A stretch of 64,000 bases of DNA from Flavobacterium sp. MDT1-60 (GCF_014844035.1 NZ_CP062159.1:4650001-4714000), one strand, 5' to 3'. Positions 26,012 through 35,161 are shown, numbered from the stretch's first letter. Translations and numbers: made by a program. Notes: generated by a model from the letters alone, not told the origin.

Positions 26012-26956
26012 TTACATTAAACCTCTTCCAACTTTTATAAGTTTTTTGTTAGCCGTAAGTTCTTTAACAAGGTTATCTAAAATTCCGTTGATAAAAATAC
26101 TACTTTTTGGAGTAGAATATTCTTTAGCAATTTCTAAATATTCGTTTAGTGTAACTTTTACAGGAATTGAAGGGAATTTCAAAAATTCGCAAATAGCCAT
26201 TTTCAAAATAATTGTATCAATTTCAGCAATTCTTTCACTATCCCAATTTGGCGTTTTATCATCGTATTCTTTTGCTAAGATCGATTCGTTCAAAACTGTT
26301 CTTCTGAACAAATCTTTGGCAAAATCTTTATCTTCAACATCTTTATACAATTTCGGCACTCTAAAATCGTCCGGATCTTCTGTTTTAATTGCTTTCAATT
26401 GTTTGATAATATGTGTATTTACAACCGGAATATCATCAACCCAAGTTAATTTATCGTCTTCTAAATACTCATATAATTTTTCATTCGGAACAATAACTTC
26501 GGCAAACAAATCAATTATAAATTGTCTGTCTTCTTCGAAAGTATTTGTTGAAGTTGTCATGTATTTTGCATACAAATCGCTTGATTTGATATCATTTAAA
26601 AGCAACAAAATATAATCATCATTCAATGACCAGTTATTGATTTTACGATTTTCTAAAGCGATGCTAAGGGAATTGCTTTCGGCCAGTAGTTGAAAAATTT
26701 TGTTTTTGATAAATTTTTCATTCGGATTACGTTCTGCAGCAGTTGCAAGATGTTTTTTGCTTGAAAGATGTAAAAAAACGGATTCTTTTTTACAAATTTC
26801 AATCAATGAAGAAAGCATTATAAGATATAAATCCTGAATATTATCAATACTATAAAAAAGAAACTTCTCTTCTTTTTCCATATTATCAGAACCGCTTTGA
26901 TGCATTGCATAAATGGATTGCATTACTTTAACGCGTATGTGTCTTCTATTTACCAC
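26012..26956 (-). CDS. nusB: Transcription antitermination factor NusB, long form
   Basis: A 314-residue protein starting with GTG 26956 (VNRRHIRVKVMQSIYAMHQSG). NusB binds boxA in rRNA operon transcripts together with NusE (S10) and prevents early termination. The canonical NusB domain is spread over the N-terminal RRHIRVKVMQSIYA helix and the C-terminal half (VLNESILAKEYDDK..., EIDTIILKMAICEFLKFPSIPVKVTLNEYLEIAKEYS). Between them lies an extension of about 150 residues not found in the 139-residue E. coli protein but normal in Bacteroidetes. Confidence 0.93.
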   Translation of the reverse strand: MVNRRHIRVKVMQSIYAMHQSGSDNMEKEEKFLFYSIDNIQDLYLIMLSSLIEICKKESVFLHLSSKKHLATAAERNPNEKFIKNKIFQLLAESNSLSIALENRKINNWSLNDDYILLLLNDIKSSDLYAKYMTTSTNTFEEDRQFIIDLFAEVIVPNEKLYEYLEDDKLTWVDDIPVVNTHIIKQLKAIKTEDPDDFRVPKLYKDVEDKDFAKDLFRRTVLNESILAKEYDDKTPNWDSERIAEIDTIILKMAICEFLKFPSIPVKVTLNEYLEIAKEYSTPKSSIFINGILDNLVKELTANKKLIKVGRGLM

Positions 26957-26984
26957 CTTGTAAGAACATTTAAAAATTAGTCTG

Positions 26985-26992
26985 CAAAATTA
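26985..26992 (-). promoter_or_regulatory. -7 box TAATTTTG of nusB
   Basis: On the minus strand TAATTTTG fits TAnnTTTG, 29 bases before the GTG start. Confidence 0.45.
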
Positions 26993-27030
26993 GGAATTTC
27001 AATCCTTATAATAAAATTTAATTACTAAAA

Positions 27031-27167
27031 AGTCACTGTTTTCAGTCCTAGTTTTCAGTCGCAGTTTTCAGTGCTGTAGAAACCGCTTAAAAAAGTCGCA
27101 GTTTTCGCGTATAAAAAAGTCTCAGTTTCCAGATAAAACTGCAAACTGAGACTGAGACTGTAAACTA
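27031..27167. repeat. TTTTCAGTC-family repeat (copy 2, long)
   Basis: The 137 bases between nusB and leucine dehydrogenase are almost wholly made of TTTTCAGTC/GACTG words: CAGTCCTAGTTTTCAGTCGC, then AAAAAAGTCGCAG and AAAAAAGTCTCAGTTTCCAG, with the complement CTGAGACTGAGACTG at 27146-27160. It can fold back over most of its length and ends eight bases beyond the dehydrogenase stop. Confidence 0.75.
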
Positions 27168-27174
27168 TAAAAAA

Positions 27175-28284
27175 TTATTTCTTAGCAGCGCTTTCAATTT
27201 TTCTCAAATCGATACGATTTTGAGCAATTGTAAGAGCCGCTTTATGCGTTGTCATTCCATTTTTCACAGCATAATCGATAATTTCTAAAGTAGTATTATA
27301 GATATTTTCGGTTTTACTCATGATTTCAGCTTTTCCGTAATGCTCTAATTCAGCATAAACATTAATGATTCCACCTGCATTGATTAAGAAATCCGGAGCG
27401 TATAAAATACCTCTTTCCTGTAATCTTACACCGTGAACATTCTCATCAGCTAACTGATTGTTGGCAGCACCAGCAATAACTTTAGCTTTAATTTTGTTTA
27501 CTGTATTATCATTGATAGTCGCTCCCATTGCACATGGCGCGTAAATATCAACATCAGCACTATACAAATCTTCACCTGTAAAAATTGTTGCGTTGTATTT
27601 TTGAGCTACTTCGTATAATTTTTCTTCGTTGATATCAGCGATAGTAACTACTGCACCTTCTTTAGTCAAATACTCTACTAAAGCTTCTCCTACGTGACCA
27701 ATTCCCTGAACTAAAACTTTTTTACCGTCTAAAACATCAGAGCCAAATTGGCTTTTTGCAGCCGCTTTCATTCCCAAATAAACACCGTAAGCTGTTACAG
27801 GAGAAGGGTTTCCAGAACCACCTCTTTCTTCAGAGATTCCGGTAACATAAGGCGTTACATCTCTAACGGTATCCATATCTTTAGTTTCCATTCCAACATC
27901 TTCAGCAGTAATATATCTTCCGCTTAAAGAGTGAACAAATTCACCAAACTTACGCATCAATTCTGGTGTTTTTTGCGTTTTAGCATCACCAATAATTACC
28001 GCTTTACCACCACCAATATTCAATCCGGTAATAGCAGATTTATATGTCATTCCTCTTGAAAGACGTAAAACATCATTCAGAGCCTCCCATTCAGTATTGT
28101 AATTCCACATTCTGGTACCTCCCAAAGCCGGTCCCATAACTGAGTTATGAATACCAATAATTGCTTTTAAACCTGTATCTTTGTCATTGCAAAATACAAT
28201 TTGTTCGTGATCATCAAAAGATAATTGACCAAAAACAGGATCCATTTTTTGAAGTTCCTTTCCAGTTGCGAAAGTTGCATCCAT
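27175..28284 (-). CDS. Leucine dehydrogenase (Glu/Leu/Phe/Val family)
   Basis: A 369-residue amino-acid dehydrogenase of the branched-chain type. It converts L-leucine (also valine and isoleucine) to the 2-keto acid with NAD+. Seen: GPALGGTRMWNY (about residue 52), the catalytic-lysine stretch LNIGGGKAVIIGD (about 88), ITAEDVGMETKDMD, and the NAD-binding GIGHVGEALVEYL (about 195), then PCAMGATIND and AGAANNQL. It fits leucine catabolism together with HMG-CoA lyase at 18220. A second Met at residue 14 could be the true start. Confidence 0.93.
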   Translation of the reverse strand: MDATFATGKELQKMDPVFGQLSFDDHEQIVFCNDKDTGLKAIIGIHNSVMGPALGGTRMWNYNTEWEALNDVLRLSRGMTYKSAITGLNIGGGKAVIIGDAKTQKTPELMRKFGEFVHSLSGRYITAEDVGMETKDMDTVRDVTPYVTGISEERGGSGNPSPVTAYGVYLGMKAAAKSQFGSDVLDGKKVLVQGIGHVGEALVEYLTKEGAVVTIADINEEKLYEVAQKYNATIFTGEDLYSADVDIYAPCAMGATINDNTVNKIKAKVIAGAANNQLADENVHGVRLQERGILYAPDFLINAGGIINVYAELEHYGKAEIMSKTENIYNTTLEIIDYAVKNGMTTHKAALTIAQNRIDLRKIESAAKK

Positions 28285-28488
28285 AGCGCTAGTTATTTAT
28301 TAGTTAAAATTATGAATTTGTCAAAAAGACATCTCAAACTTAAATAAAAAATACACATGTGCTAATTTTTTATCTTTAAAATAACAATTTTACAATAGAT
28401 TTGTTTGGATTTAATGATATCTTTAATTACTTTTTATTTAAGATAATTTACAATTCCAAAACATTTCAACATTGAATCTCTTAAAAAA

Positions 28489-30267
28489 ATGAAAGAATTA
28501 AGCTATTTAAACAAATATTTCATCAAATATAAATACAGTTTTTCGTTAGGAATTTTAATAACAATAATCGCACAAATTTTTTCGCTGTTTACACCAAAAC
28601 TTATCAGCAAGTCATTAAATGCTATTGAAAACTTTGATAAATTACCAGAAGTGCAACAAAATTCTCAGGTAATTATCGACTCTTACCGTCAGGATTTAAT
28701 TCATAACGTACTGCTAATCATAGCCACTACAATTGTAGCAGGTTTTTTAACTTTTTTAATGCGCCAAACTTTAATTGTTATGTCGCGTCATATTGAATTT
28801 GATTTGAAAAATGAAGTTTTCAAACAATATGAAAATCTTTCACAGAACTTTTACAAACAAAACCGAACGGGAGATTTAATGAACCGAATCAGTGAAGACG
28901 TTTCAAAGGTTCGCATGTATGTTGGCCCAGCTGTGATGTACACTATCAATACCTTTATTCGTTTTGCCATCGTTATAATATATATGTATAATGTTTCGCC
29001 TTTATTGACACTTTATACGATTTTGCCTTTACCGATTCTGTCGTATTGTATTTTTAAACTGAGTTCAGAAATCAATAAACGAAGTACTACTTTCCAACAA
29101 TATTTATCAAAAGTATCCAGTTTTTCTCAGGAAATATTTTCCGGAATCCGTGTTATAAAAGCCTATTCATTAGAAAATCAACACCAAAATAATATGGTGG
29201 CTCTTGCCGATGAAAGCAAAAAGAAGAGTTTGGATTTAGCTAAAGTGCAATCATTATTTGGTCCTTTGATGATCGCCCTGATCGGAATTAGTAATCTAGT
29301 AGTAATTTATTTTGGTGGTGTTATGTATATTAACGGAACGATTCCGAATATTGGAACTATTGCCGAATTTATTTTATACGTAAACATGTTAACCTGGCCA
29401 GTGGCTTCATTAGGATGGGTTTCATCTATGGTTCAAGAGGCTGAAGCTTCTCAGAAACGTTTAAATGAATTTTTGAAAATTGAACCCGAAATCAAAAACA
29501 ACAACGAAAATTCATCGGATATTCAAGGTTCAATAGCTTTTGAAAATGTGAGTTACACCTATGAAGACACCAATATTGAAGCTTTAAAAAATGTAAGTTT
29601 CACTGTAAAAAAAGGAGAAACATTAGCTATTTTAGGAAAAACGGGATCTGGAAAATCAACTATATTATCTCTCATTTCCCGTTTGTATGATGTAACCGAC
29701 GGAAAAATCACAATCGATCAAAATGAAATCAGCACTTTGAATTTAAATGATCTCCGTAATAATATTGGAATTGTGCCTCAGGATGCTTTTTTATTCTCGG
29801 ATACAATTAAAAATAACATCAAATTCGGAAATCAGAATGCTACTGACGAAGAAGTGATGGAAGCTGCTAAAAATGCTGTAGTTCACGATAATATCATTGC
29901 CTTTAACAAACAATATGATACCATTTTAGGGGAAAGAGGAATCACGCTTTCAGGCGGACAAAAGCAGCGTGTATCTATTGCGAGGGCTATTATTAAAAAC
30001 CCGGCTATTTTACTTTTTGACGATTGCCTCTCTGCAGTCGATACTGAAACCGAAGAAACAATTCTGAATAATTTATTCGAAATTTGTAAAGATAAAACTA
30101 CAATAATTGTAAGCCATCGTGTTTCTTCAGCTAAAAATGCCGACAAAATTATCATTTTAGAAGACGGTAAAATTATACAACAAGGCTCTCATAATCAATT
30201 AATAAATCAGGAAGGTTATTATTCATCTTTATATTTAAAACAACTTTCGGAAAAAGAATTACTTTAA
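28489..30267 (+). CDS. ABC transporter, fused permease/ATPase (exporter type)
   Basis: A 592-residue half transporter. The membrane domain has about six helices (residues 15-300; the ICL motif ENLSQNFYKQNRTGDLMNR is clear). The nucleotide-binding domain has Walker A GKTGSGKST (about 380), Q-loop NNIGIVPQDAFLFSD, signature LSGGQKQRVSIARAI, Walker B ILLFDDCLSAVD and H-loop IIVSHRVSSA. The Walker B glutamate is Asp (DD instead of DE), as in the degenerate site of heterodimeric exporters. Substrate unknown (lipid or drug). It may be cotranscribed with the PUR protein gene, 53 bases downstream. Confidence 0.92.
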   Translation: MKELSYLNKYFIKYKYSFSLGILITIIAQIFSLFTPKLISKSLNAIENFDKLPEVQQNSQVIIDSYRQDLIHNVLLIIATTIVAGFLTFLMRQTLIVMSRHIEFDLKNEVFKQYENLSQNFYKQNRTGDLMNRISEDVSKVRMYVGPAVMYTINTFIRFAIVIIYMYNVSPLLTLYTILPLPILSYCIFKLSSEINKRSTTFQQYLSKVSSFSQEIFSGIRVIKAYSLENQHQNNMVALADESKKKSLDLAKVQSLFGPLMIALIGISNLVVIYFGGVMYINGTIPNIGTIAEFILYVNMLTWPVASLGWVSSMVQEAEASQKRLNEFLKIEPEIKNNNENSSDIQGSIAFENVSYTYEDTNIEALKNVSFTVKKGETLAILGKTGSGKSTILSLISRLYDVTDGKITIDQNEISTLNLNDLRNNIGIVPQDAFLFSDTIKNNIKFGNQNATDEEVMEAAKNAVVHDNIIAFNKQYDTILGERGITLSGGQKQRVSIARAIIKNPAILLFDDCLSAVDTETEETILNNLFEICKDKTTIIVSHRVSSAKNADKIIILEDGKIIQQGSHNQLINQEGYYSSLYLKQLSEKELL

Positions 30268-30320
30268 TTGTTGTGTAATAGATAAATTTTTATGATTTTT
30301 GAGTACTATTAATTCCAAAA

Positions 30321-30704
30321 ATGATAGAACGTATTATGAGAGAAAATGACATGTTAGAAAAAGAAGAGATTTTTTCTAAAGTATTACGAGCAGGAAGAAG
30401 AACTTATTTCTTTGATGTAAGAGCTACTAAAGCTGACGATTATTATATCACAATTACCGAAAGTAAAAAATTCACTGAGGAAGATGGTTCTTTTCATTTT
30501 AAAAAACACAAAATTTACTTGTATAAAGAAGATTTTGGAGCTTTTGCCGAAATACTAGAAGAAATGACTTCATACGTCTTGAACCACAAAGGCGAAGAAG
30601 TAATCTCTGAAAGACATCAAAAAGATTTTAAAAAAGATTACAGTTCTGATAAACCTGAAGGACAAAGATCTAGCTTTACTGATATTGATTTTGATGATAT
30701 TTAG
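30321..30704 (+). CDS. PUR-alpha-like DNA/RNA-binding protein (DUF3276)
   Basis: A 127-residue protein. LEKEEIFSKVLRAGRRTYFFDVRATKADDYY is the bacterial PUR repeat with a following beta strand and helix (DFGAFAEILEEMTSYVL). Bacterial PUR proteins bind single-stranded purine-rich DNA or RNA as dimers; the cellular task is not settled. The tail is acidic and serine rich. ATG 30336 could be the true start; I keep 30321. Confidence 0.88.
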   Translation: MIERIMRENDMLEKEEIFSKVLRAGRRTYFFDVRATKADDYYITITESKKFTEEDGSFHFKKHKIYLYKEDFGAFAEILEEMTSYVLNHKGEEVISERHQKDFKKDYSSDKPEGQRSSFTDIDFDDI

Positions 30705-30730
30705 TCCCCAATAACTTTTTAAAAAGTACG

Positions 30731-30763
30731 AGTCCAATTTGTCCTGCATTTTGGACTTTTTTT
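30731..30763 (+). terminator. Terminator after PUR gene
   Basis: AGTCCAA (30731-30737) pairs with TTGGACT (30751-30757) over a 13-base loop, followed by seven T's. Confidence 0.75.
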
Positions 30764-30838
30764 ATATATAAATTTAGTATTTTAGATTTTAGACTTCAGA
30801 TTTTAGATTCTTAGTCCTAAACACACAACTAATACAAT

Positions 30839-31669
30839 ATGAAAAAAATAATCGTTTTACTTAGTTTTCTTTTTATTGGAGTTACCTCTTTTGCTCAGAA
30901 ATTAGAATACGAAACCAAATCGAACATTCAATATTACAGCACTGCAATTAATAAATCTGACTCTTACATAAATGAAAGATGTGTTTTGGATATTTACTAT
31001 CCTAAAAACAGCAAAGGTTTTGCAACAATAGTTTGGTTTCACGGAGGCGGATTAACCGGTGGCAGCAAAGAAATTCCAGAAACTTTAAAAAATAAAGGTT
31101 TCGCTATTATTGGCGTAAACTATAGATTATCTCCAAAAGTTAAAGCGGCAAAATGTATTGAAGACGCCGCAGCGGCAATCGCCTGGGTTTTTAACAATAT
31201 TGCAAGTTATGGAGGCGATACTGAGCAAATTTTTGTTTCAGGACATTCTGCAGGAGCGTATTTGGCTTTGATGAATGGCTTAGATAAAAAATGGCTTCAA
31301 AAAGAAGGAATTGATGCTAATAAAATTGCAGGACTTATTCCGCTTAGCAGTCAGTGTATTACCCATTTTGAAATTAGAAGAGAAAACGGTATTCCGGATA
31401 CAACACCAACGATTGATGCCTATGCGCCTTTATTTTATGTTCGTGCCGATGCTCCACCCCTATTATTGATAACAGGAGACCGCGAATTAGAAATATTAGG
31501 CCGTTATGAAGAAAACGCTTATATGGAACGTATGATGAAATTAGTAGGACATAAACAAACTAAACTTTTTGAGTTAGACGGTTACGGCCATGGAATGACA
31601 GATCCGGCTTTTCCACTAGTGGTAAACGAAGTAAACCGAGTTTTAAAAGAAAAACAAACTAAAAAATAA
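30839..31669 (+). CDS. Secreted alpha/beta hydrolase (BD-FAE/esterase-like)
   Basis: A 276-residue enzyme with a signal peptide (residues 1-19, ending SFAQ). Alpha/beta-hydrolase motifs: oxyanion WFHGGGLTGG (about residue 64), nucleophile elbow FVSGHSAGAYLALM with Ser about 134 (GHSAG), a probable acid in ITGDRELE and the catalytic His in DGYGHGMTD (about 250). It fits the HGGG carboxylesterase group. Probably periplasmic or extracellular; the substrate is unknown. An alpha/beta hydrolase of a different type (RBBP9-like) follows 21 bases later. Confidence 0.9.
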   Translation: MKKIIVLLSFLFIGVTSFAQKLEYETKSNIQYYSTAINKSDSYINERCVLDIYYPKNSKGFATIVWFHGGGLTGGSKEIPETLKNKGFAIIGVNYRLSPKVKAAKCIEDAAAAIAWVFNNIASYGGDTEQIFVSGHSAGAYLALMNGLDKKWLQKEGIDANKIAGLIPLSSQCITHFEIRRENGIPDTTPTIDAYAPLFYVRADAPPLLLITGDRELEILGRYEENAYMERMMKLVGHKQTKLFELDGYGHGMTDPAFPLVVNEVNRVLKEKQTKK

Positions 31670-31690
31670 TCATTTAATAAATCCACGGCA

Positions 31691-32236
31691 ATGGAAACAA
31701 ACTTATTAATATTACCCGGATTGGGAAATTCCGGTGACAAACACTGGCAGACCTTTTGGCATAAAAAATTCAAAAATTCAATTCGTTTAGTTCAGGACAA
31801 TTGGGATGAACCTGTTCGCGAAGAATGGCTTGCAAGATTAAATGAGGAAATCGCTAAACTTAATCAACCTACTATTCTCGTCGCACATAGCTTAGCTGTT
31901 TCATTAGTTTTGCACTGGGCAGAAGCTAATACTAACAAAAATATTGTCGGTGCTTTATTAGTTGCTCCCGCTGATGTAGATTCACCTCAACACACTCCAG
32001 AATGTACACGCAATTTTTCACCGATTCCAACTATTAAATTACCTTTTCCTTCCATTGTAGTGGCGAGCGAAAACGATCCATATGCCACTTTTGAAAGAAA
32101 ACAATATTTGGCTGAAAAATGGGGAAGCGATTTTGTAAACGTTGGTCAAAAAGGCCACATCAACTCTGATTCTGATTTAAAATATTGGGAAGAAGGACAG
32201 TTGATTTTAAACAAGTTAATTGAGAAAATAAAATAG
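31691..32236 (+). CDS. RBBP9/YdeN family alpha/beta hydrolase
   Basis: A 181-residue protein. The start LLILPGLGNSGDKHWQTFWHK is the RBBP9 signature; VAHSLAVSLVLHWA holds the nucleophilic Ser (about residue 66), ASENDPYATF the Asp and GQKGHINSDSD the His, so the triad looks complete. The family are small serine hydrolases of unclear physiological role. It starts 21 bases after the esterase gene. Its stop TAG forms the first three bases of an inverted repeat. Confidence 0.88.
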   Translation: METNLLILPGLGNSGDKHWQTFWHKKFKNSIRLVQDNWDEPVREEWLARLNEEIAKLNQPTILVAHSLAVSLVLHWAEANTNKNIVGALLVAPADVDSPQHTPECTRNFSPIPTIKLPFPSIVVASENDPYATFERKQYLAEKWGSDFVNVGQKGHINSDSDLKYWEEGQLILNKLIEKIK

Positions 32237-32292
32237 TTTTCAGTCTCAGTCTCAGTTTCCAGACTGAATACTGAGACTGAGACTGAAAACTA
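32234..32292. repeat. TTTTCAGTC-family repeat (copy 3), perfect 23-bp arms
   Basis: The arms TAGTTTTCAGTCTCAGTCTC... (32234-32256) and its exact complement (32270-32292) enclose TTCCAGACTGAAT. It fills the whole space between convergent genes and begins with the stop codon of the RBBP9-like gene, so it probably ends transcription from both sides. Confidence 0.85.
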
Positions 32293-32293
32293 G

Positions 32294-32629
32294 TTATCCT
32301 ATTCTCAATCCATTTTCAATCTTAAAATCGGGAGTCAATAAAATTACATCTCCCTCCTTACCTATCGCACCAAGAACCAGACATTCGCTCATGAATTTTC
32401 CAATTTGTTTCTTCGGAAAATTAACCACTGCTATAATTTGTCGGTTTACTAAATCCTCCTTTTTATAATGAACTGTTATTTGTGCCGATGATTTTCGGAT
32501 ACCAATCTCCACACCAAAATCAATTGTTAGTTGATATGCAGGCTTTCGTGCTTCAGGAAAATCATTTATATCGATTATAGTCCCTACTCGCATTTCAGTT
32601 CTTTCAAATTCACTCCAGGTTAAATCCAT
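32294..32629 (-). CDS. csaA: CsaA-type tRNA-binding-domain protein
   Basis: A 111-residue protein consisting of one tRNA-binding OB fold: FERTEMRVGTIIDI at residue 8, KPAYQLTIDFG, VNFPKKQIGKFMSECLVLGA. CsaA proteins bind nascent or unfolded proteins and help export; the fold is shared with the C-terminus of Met-tRNA synthetase. Length matches CsaA exactly. Monocistronic, tail to tail with the RBBP9-like gene. Confidence 0.9.
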   Translation of the reverse strand: MDLTWSEFERTEMRVGTIIDINDFPEARKPAYQLTIDFGVEIGIRKSSAQITVHYKKEDLVNRQIIAVVNFPKKQIGKFMSECLVLGAIGKEGDVILLTPDFKIENGLRIG

Positions 32630-32765
32630 TTTGTTTTCTATATAGTTGAATTACAAACCTATTAATTTTGTAATTATTATCCTTAATTCTGTAACCCTTT
32701 TTTTTACCTCCATTTCTAAATTTACAAGACAACAGTTTAAGCTAATCCACAAAGAAATATAGGAA

Positions 32766-33659
32766 ATGGAAAATACGATACTCAATAGCGATCACTCTTT
32801 AAAAGATTTTGATTTTGATATTCACGAACAAAATACCGATAAATACATAAAAACAGCCAAAAATGTACAGCTTTACGTGAAAGATTACGGGAAAGGAAAA
32901 CCTGTAATTCTGATTCACGGCTGGCCACTTTCTAACGAGATGTGGGAATATCAAATTGAGTTCCTGGTTCAAAATAATTATAGAGTTATTGCGTACGACC
33001 GTCGTGGTTTTGGTAAATCATCACAGCCTTGGGATGGTTATGACTACGACACATTAGCTGATGATTTGAGTGAAATCATTGAACAACTTCAATTAGAAAA
33101 TGCAACACTTGTAGGATTCTCTATGGGAGGAGGTGAAGTCGTTCGTTATTTTAGCCGTCACGGTGGAAAGGGTGTCACAAAAGCCGCTTTAATTTCATCA
33201 ATAATTCCATTTTTATTACAAACGGATGACAATCCTGAAGGGCGTCCAAAAGAAAAGGGAGAAACTACAGCAACTGCAATTAGAGAAGACAGAATAGGAT
33301 TTCTTGAAAATTTTGGCAAAATATTTTTTGGCGTTACTATAATTAACAAACCTTTGAGTACGCCATTACTTGAATATTTTACGACGCTCTGCTCTGCTGC
33401 TTCGCCTAGGGCAACGCTAAAATGTGCCGAATCTTTATCTAATACAGATTTTAGAGATGAACTTCATACTATAAAAGTTCCTACTTTAATTATTCATGGA
33501 GATGATGACAAAAATGTTCCTATTGAAGTAAGTTCAAAAAAAACCGCCGAGGCCATAGCAAATAATACTTTTATCGTCTATGAAGGCGCACCACACGGCT
33601 TATTCTATACTGCAAAAGATCGTTTAAACGAAGATTTGTTAAACTTTCTAAACTCATAA
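32766..33659 (+). CDS. Alpha/beta hydrolase (non-heme haloperoxidase-like)
   Basis: A 297-residue enzyme, no signal peptide. A polar 40-residue N-terminal extension precedes the fold. Motifs: PVILIHGWPLSNEMW (about residue 48; oxyanion HGWP), VGFSMGGGEVVRY (nucleophile Ser about 118), DD(KN)VP near 250 and GAPHGLF with the His (about 280). Cofactor-free haloperoxidase/esterase group. Stand-alone, followed by an inverted repeat of the GTGGCAAA family. Confidence 0.88.
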   Translation: MENTILNSDHSLKDFDFDIHEQNTDKYIKTAKNVQLYVKDYGKGKPVILIHGWPLSNEMWEYQIEFLVQNNYRVIAYDRRGFGKSSQPWDGYDYDTLADDLSEIIEQLQLENATLVGFSMGGGEVVRYFSRHGGKGVTKAALISSIIPFLLQTDDNPEGRPKEKGETTATAIREDRIGFLENFGKIFFGVTIINKPLSTPLLEYFTTLCSAASPRATLKCAESLSNTDFRDELHTIKVPTLIIHGDDDKNVPIEVSSKKTAEAIANNTFIVYEGAPHGLFYTAKDRLNEDLLNFLNS

Positions 33660-33664
33660 AGTAA

Positions 33665-33747
33665 TGCCACAGATTGCACAGATTTCAAAAATTTTATTAT
33701 CTATTTTGAGACTAAGGTAATCTTTATAATCTGCGTAATCTGTGGCA
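33665..33747. repeat. Inverted repeat, TTTGCCAC...GTGGCAAA family (copy 3)
   Basis: TGCCACAGATTGCACAGATT at 33665-33684 pairs with AATCTGCGTAATCTGTGGCA at 33728-33747, two mismatches. Confidence 0.8.
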
Positions 33748-33821
33748 AAAAATAATTATCCTTGTGATCTTTCTTTTACAGAATTAAAAGTTATTTTTGA
33801 ATAACTAATTCTTTAGAAAAA

Positions 33822-34376
33822 ATGGCACGAACTCCTTCAAATATGATTCCGCTTGGAACACTTGCTCCAGACTTTAATCTAAAAGACACCAATTCTAATA
33901 ATGAATATTCGTTTGAAGATTTAAAAGGATCAAAAGGAACTCTTGTCATTTTTATGTGCAATCATTCTCCTTTTGTACTTCATGTTCTCAAAGAAATTAT
34001 CATGATTGCCAATGATTACCGTGTTCAGGGATTGGGAGTAATTGCTATTTCGAGTAATGATATTGAAAAATACCCTGAAGATTCTCCAGAATTGATGACT
34101 GAATTTGCTTTTGAAAACAAAATAGTTTTCCCTTATTTATTTGATGAAACTCAAGAAGTTGCCAAAGCTTATGAAGCAGCCTGCACACCCGATTTTTATT
34201 TATTTGACAATCAAAACAGATTATTTTACCGAGGCCAGTTAGATGATTCCAGACCCGGAAACGGAATTCCGTTAAGCGGAAGTGATTTGCGAAGTGCCAT
34301 TGATGCCTTGATTTATAACCGAAGTTTGAATGAACAGCAAAAACCAAGTATTGGCTGCAGTATCAAATGGAAATAG
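33822..34376 (+). CDS. Thioredoxin-like/AhpC-TSA family protein
   Basis: A 184-residue thioredoxin-fold protein without signal. LAPDFNLKDTNSNNEYSFEDL is the usual opening; then LVIFMCNHSPFVLHV. In most members this reads CNHCPxV; here the second Cys is Ser, so the first Cys alone remains at that site. Another Cys lies in AACTPDFYLFD and one in SIGCSIKWK at the end. It is likely a peroxiredoxin-like or thiol-disulfide protein with a changed active site. Stand-alone. Confidence 0.82.
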   Translation: MARTPSNMIPLGTLAPDFNLKDTNSNNEYSFEDLKGSKGTLVIFMCNHSPFVLHVLKEIIMIANDYRVQGLGVIAISSNDIEKYPEDSPELMTEFAFENKIVFPYLFDETQEVAKAYEAACTPDFYLFDNQNRLFYRGQLDDSRPGNGIPLSGSDLRSAIDALIYNRSLNEQQKPSIGCSIKWK

Positions 34377-34759
34377 ATTAGTATTTTAATCTGGTTTCCC
34401 TATCTTTACAATTCTATTACATTTTACCGATGGTGATCACATTATTATTTACGGCTTCGATATTGTTGTTTTCTCTAAGGAGAAAGCCAATTGCTGTTAT
34501 AATCATTTCACACAACAAGGCCTTTATTAATTAGGCCTCCGTCTACTTCATTTTCTTCTTTAAGGCGGGGGATTTTTACCAAATTTTACCATTTATTCTA
34601 TTTGAAAGATTATTCATTTCCTTCAAATAAATAATTATTTTCTTTTTACCACATTTTCCAAAAACAAAACATTTTCAAATTTCAATTTGCACGTCTGTTC
34701 AAATTGAAAAGAACAACACACATTGCTTATAAATCAATATTTAATAAATAATTTAGAAT
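34377..34759. other. 383-base intergenic region
   Basis: AT-rich. The only dyad I see is AAGGCCTTTATTAATTAGGCCT around 34518-34540. An ORF of 34 codons from ATG 34431 is hydrophobic but has no support. The promoter of the following gene should be here, though no good -7 box is visible. Confidence 0.4.
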
Positions 34760-35155
34760 ATGAAACCAACACCTATTTTCTGTAAAACAGATTATCAGCT
34801 TTTAAGAGAGTTGATTTTAAAAAGTAAAAATGAGACAAACGCTAAAGAAGTAGGTCAGCTTTCGCAAGAACTCGATCGCGCTATTATTAGTAAAGAAAGT
34901 ACATTAGACAATTCAATTATCAGAATCAATTCGCATGTTACCATTGAAGATGTAAAGGCAAACAAGCAAATGAAAATTCAGATTGTTCTGCCATCATTAG
35001 CCAATGTAACCGAAAGAAAAATATCCATTTTAGCACCATTAAGCGTGGCTATAATTGGATTTAAAGAAAACGATCAGGTCGATTGGGAATTGCCTGCCGG
35101 AATTAAAACCTTAAAAATAATTGCAGTTGAAAACACATCTTCCAGCAATTCATAA
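34760..35155 (+). CDS. GreA/GreB-type elongation factor-like protein (Rnk-like)
   Basis: A 131-residue protein. The N-terminal half is a short helical segment (LLRELILKSKNETNAKEVGQ); the C-terminal half is the GreA/GreB FKBP-like domain: IIRINSHVTIEDV, MKIQIVLPSLANV and ISILAPLSVAIIGFKENDQVDW. The long acidic coiled coil that reaches the polymerase active site is missing, as in Rnk. Likely binds RNA polymerase or another partner without cleavage activity. A terminator follows. Confidence 0.85.
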   Translation: MKPTPIFCKTDYQLLRELILKSKNETNAKEVGQLSQELDRAIISKESTLDNSIIRINSHVTIEDVKANKQMKIQIVLPSLANVTERKISILAPLSVAIIGFKENDQVDWELPAGIKTLKIIAVENTSSSNS

Positions 35156-35161
35156 TTTTTG

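Noticed and set aside
25995..26615. 206-residue ORF on the plus strand across nusB
   Set aside because: It is antisense to the well-supported nusB gene; its hydrophobic, Ser-rich composition is what the shadow of that gene gives.
34431..34535. 34-codon hydrophobic ORF
   Set aside because: No ribosome-binding signal, promoter or recognisable similarity; likely chance in AT-rich DNA.
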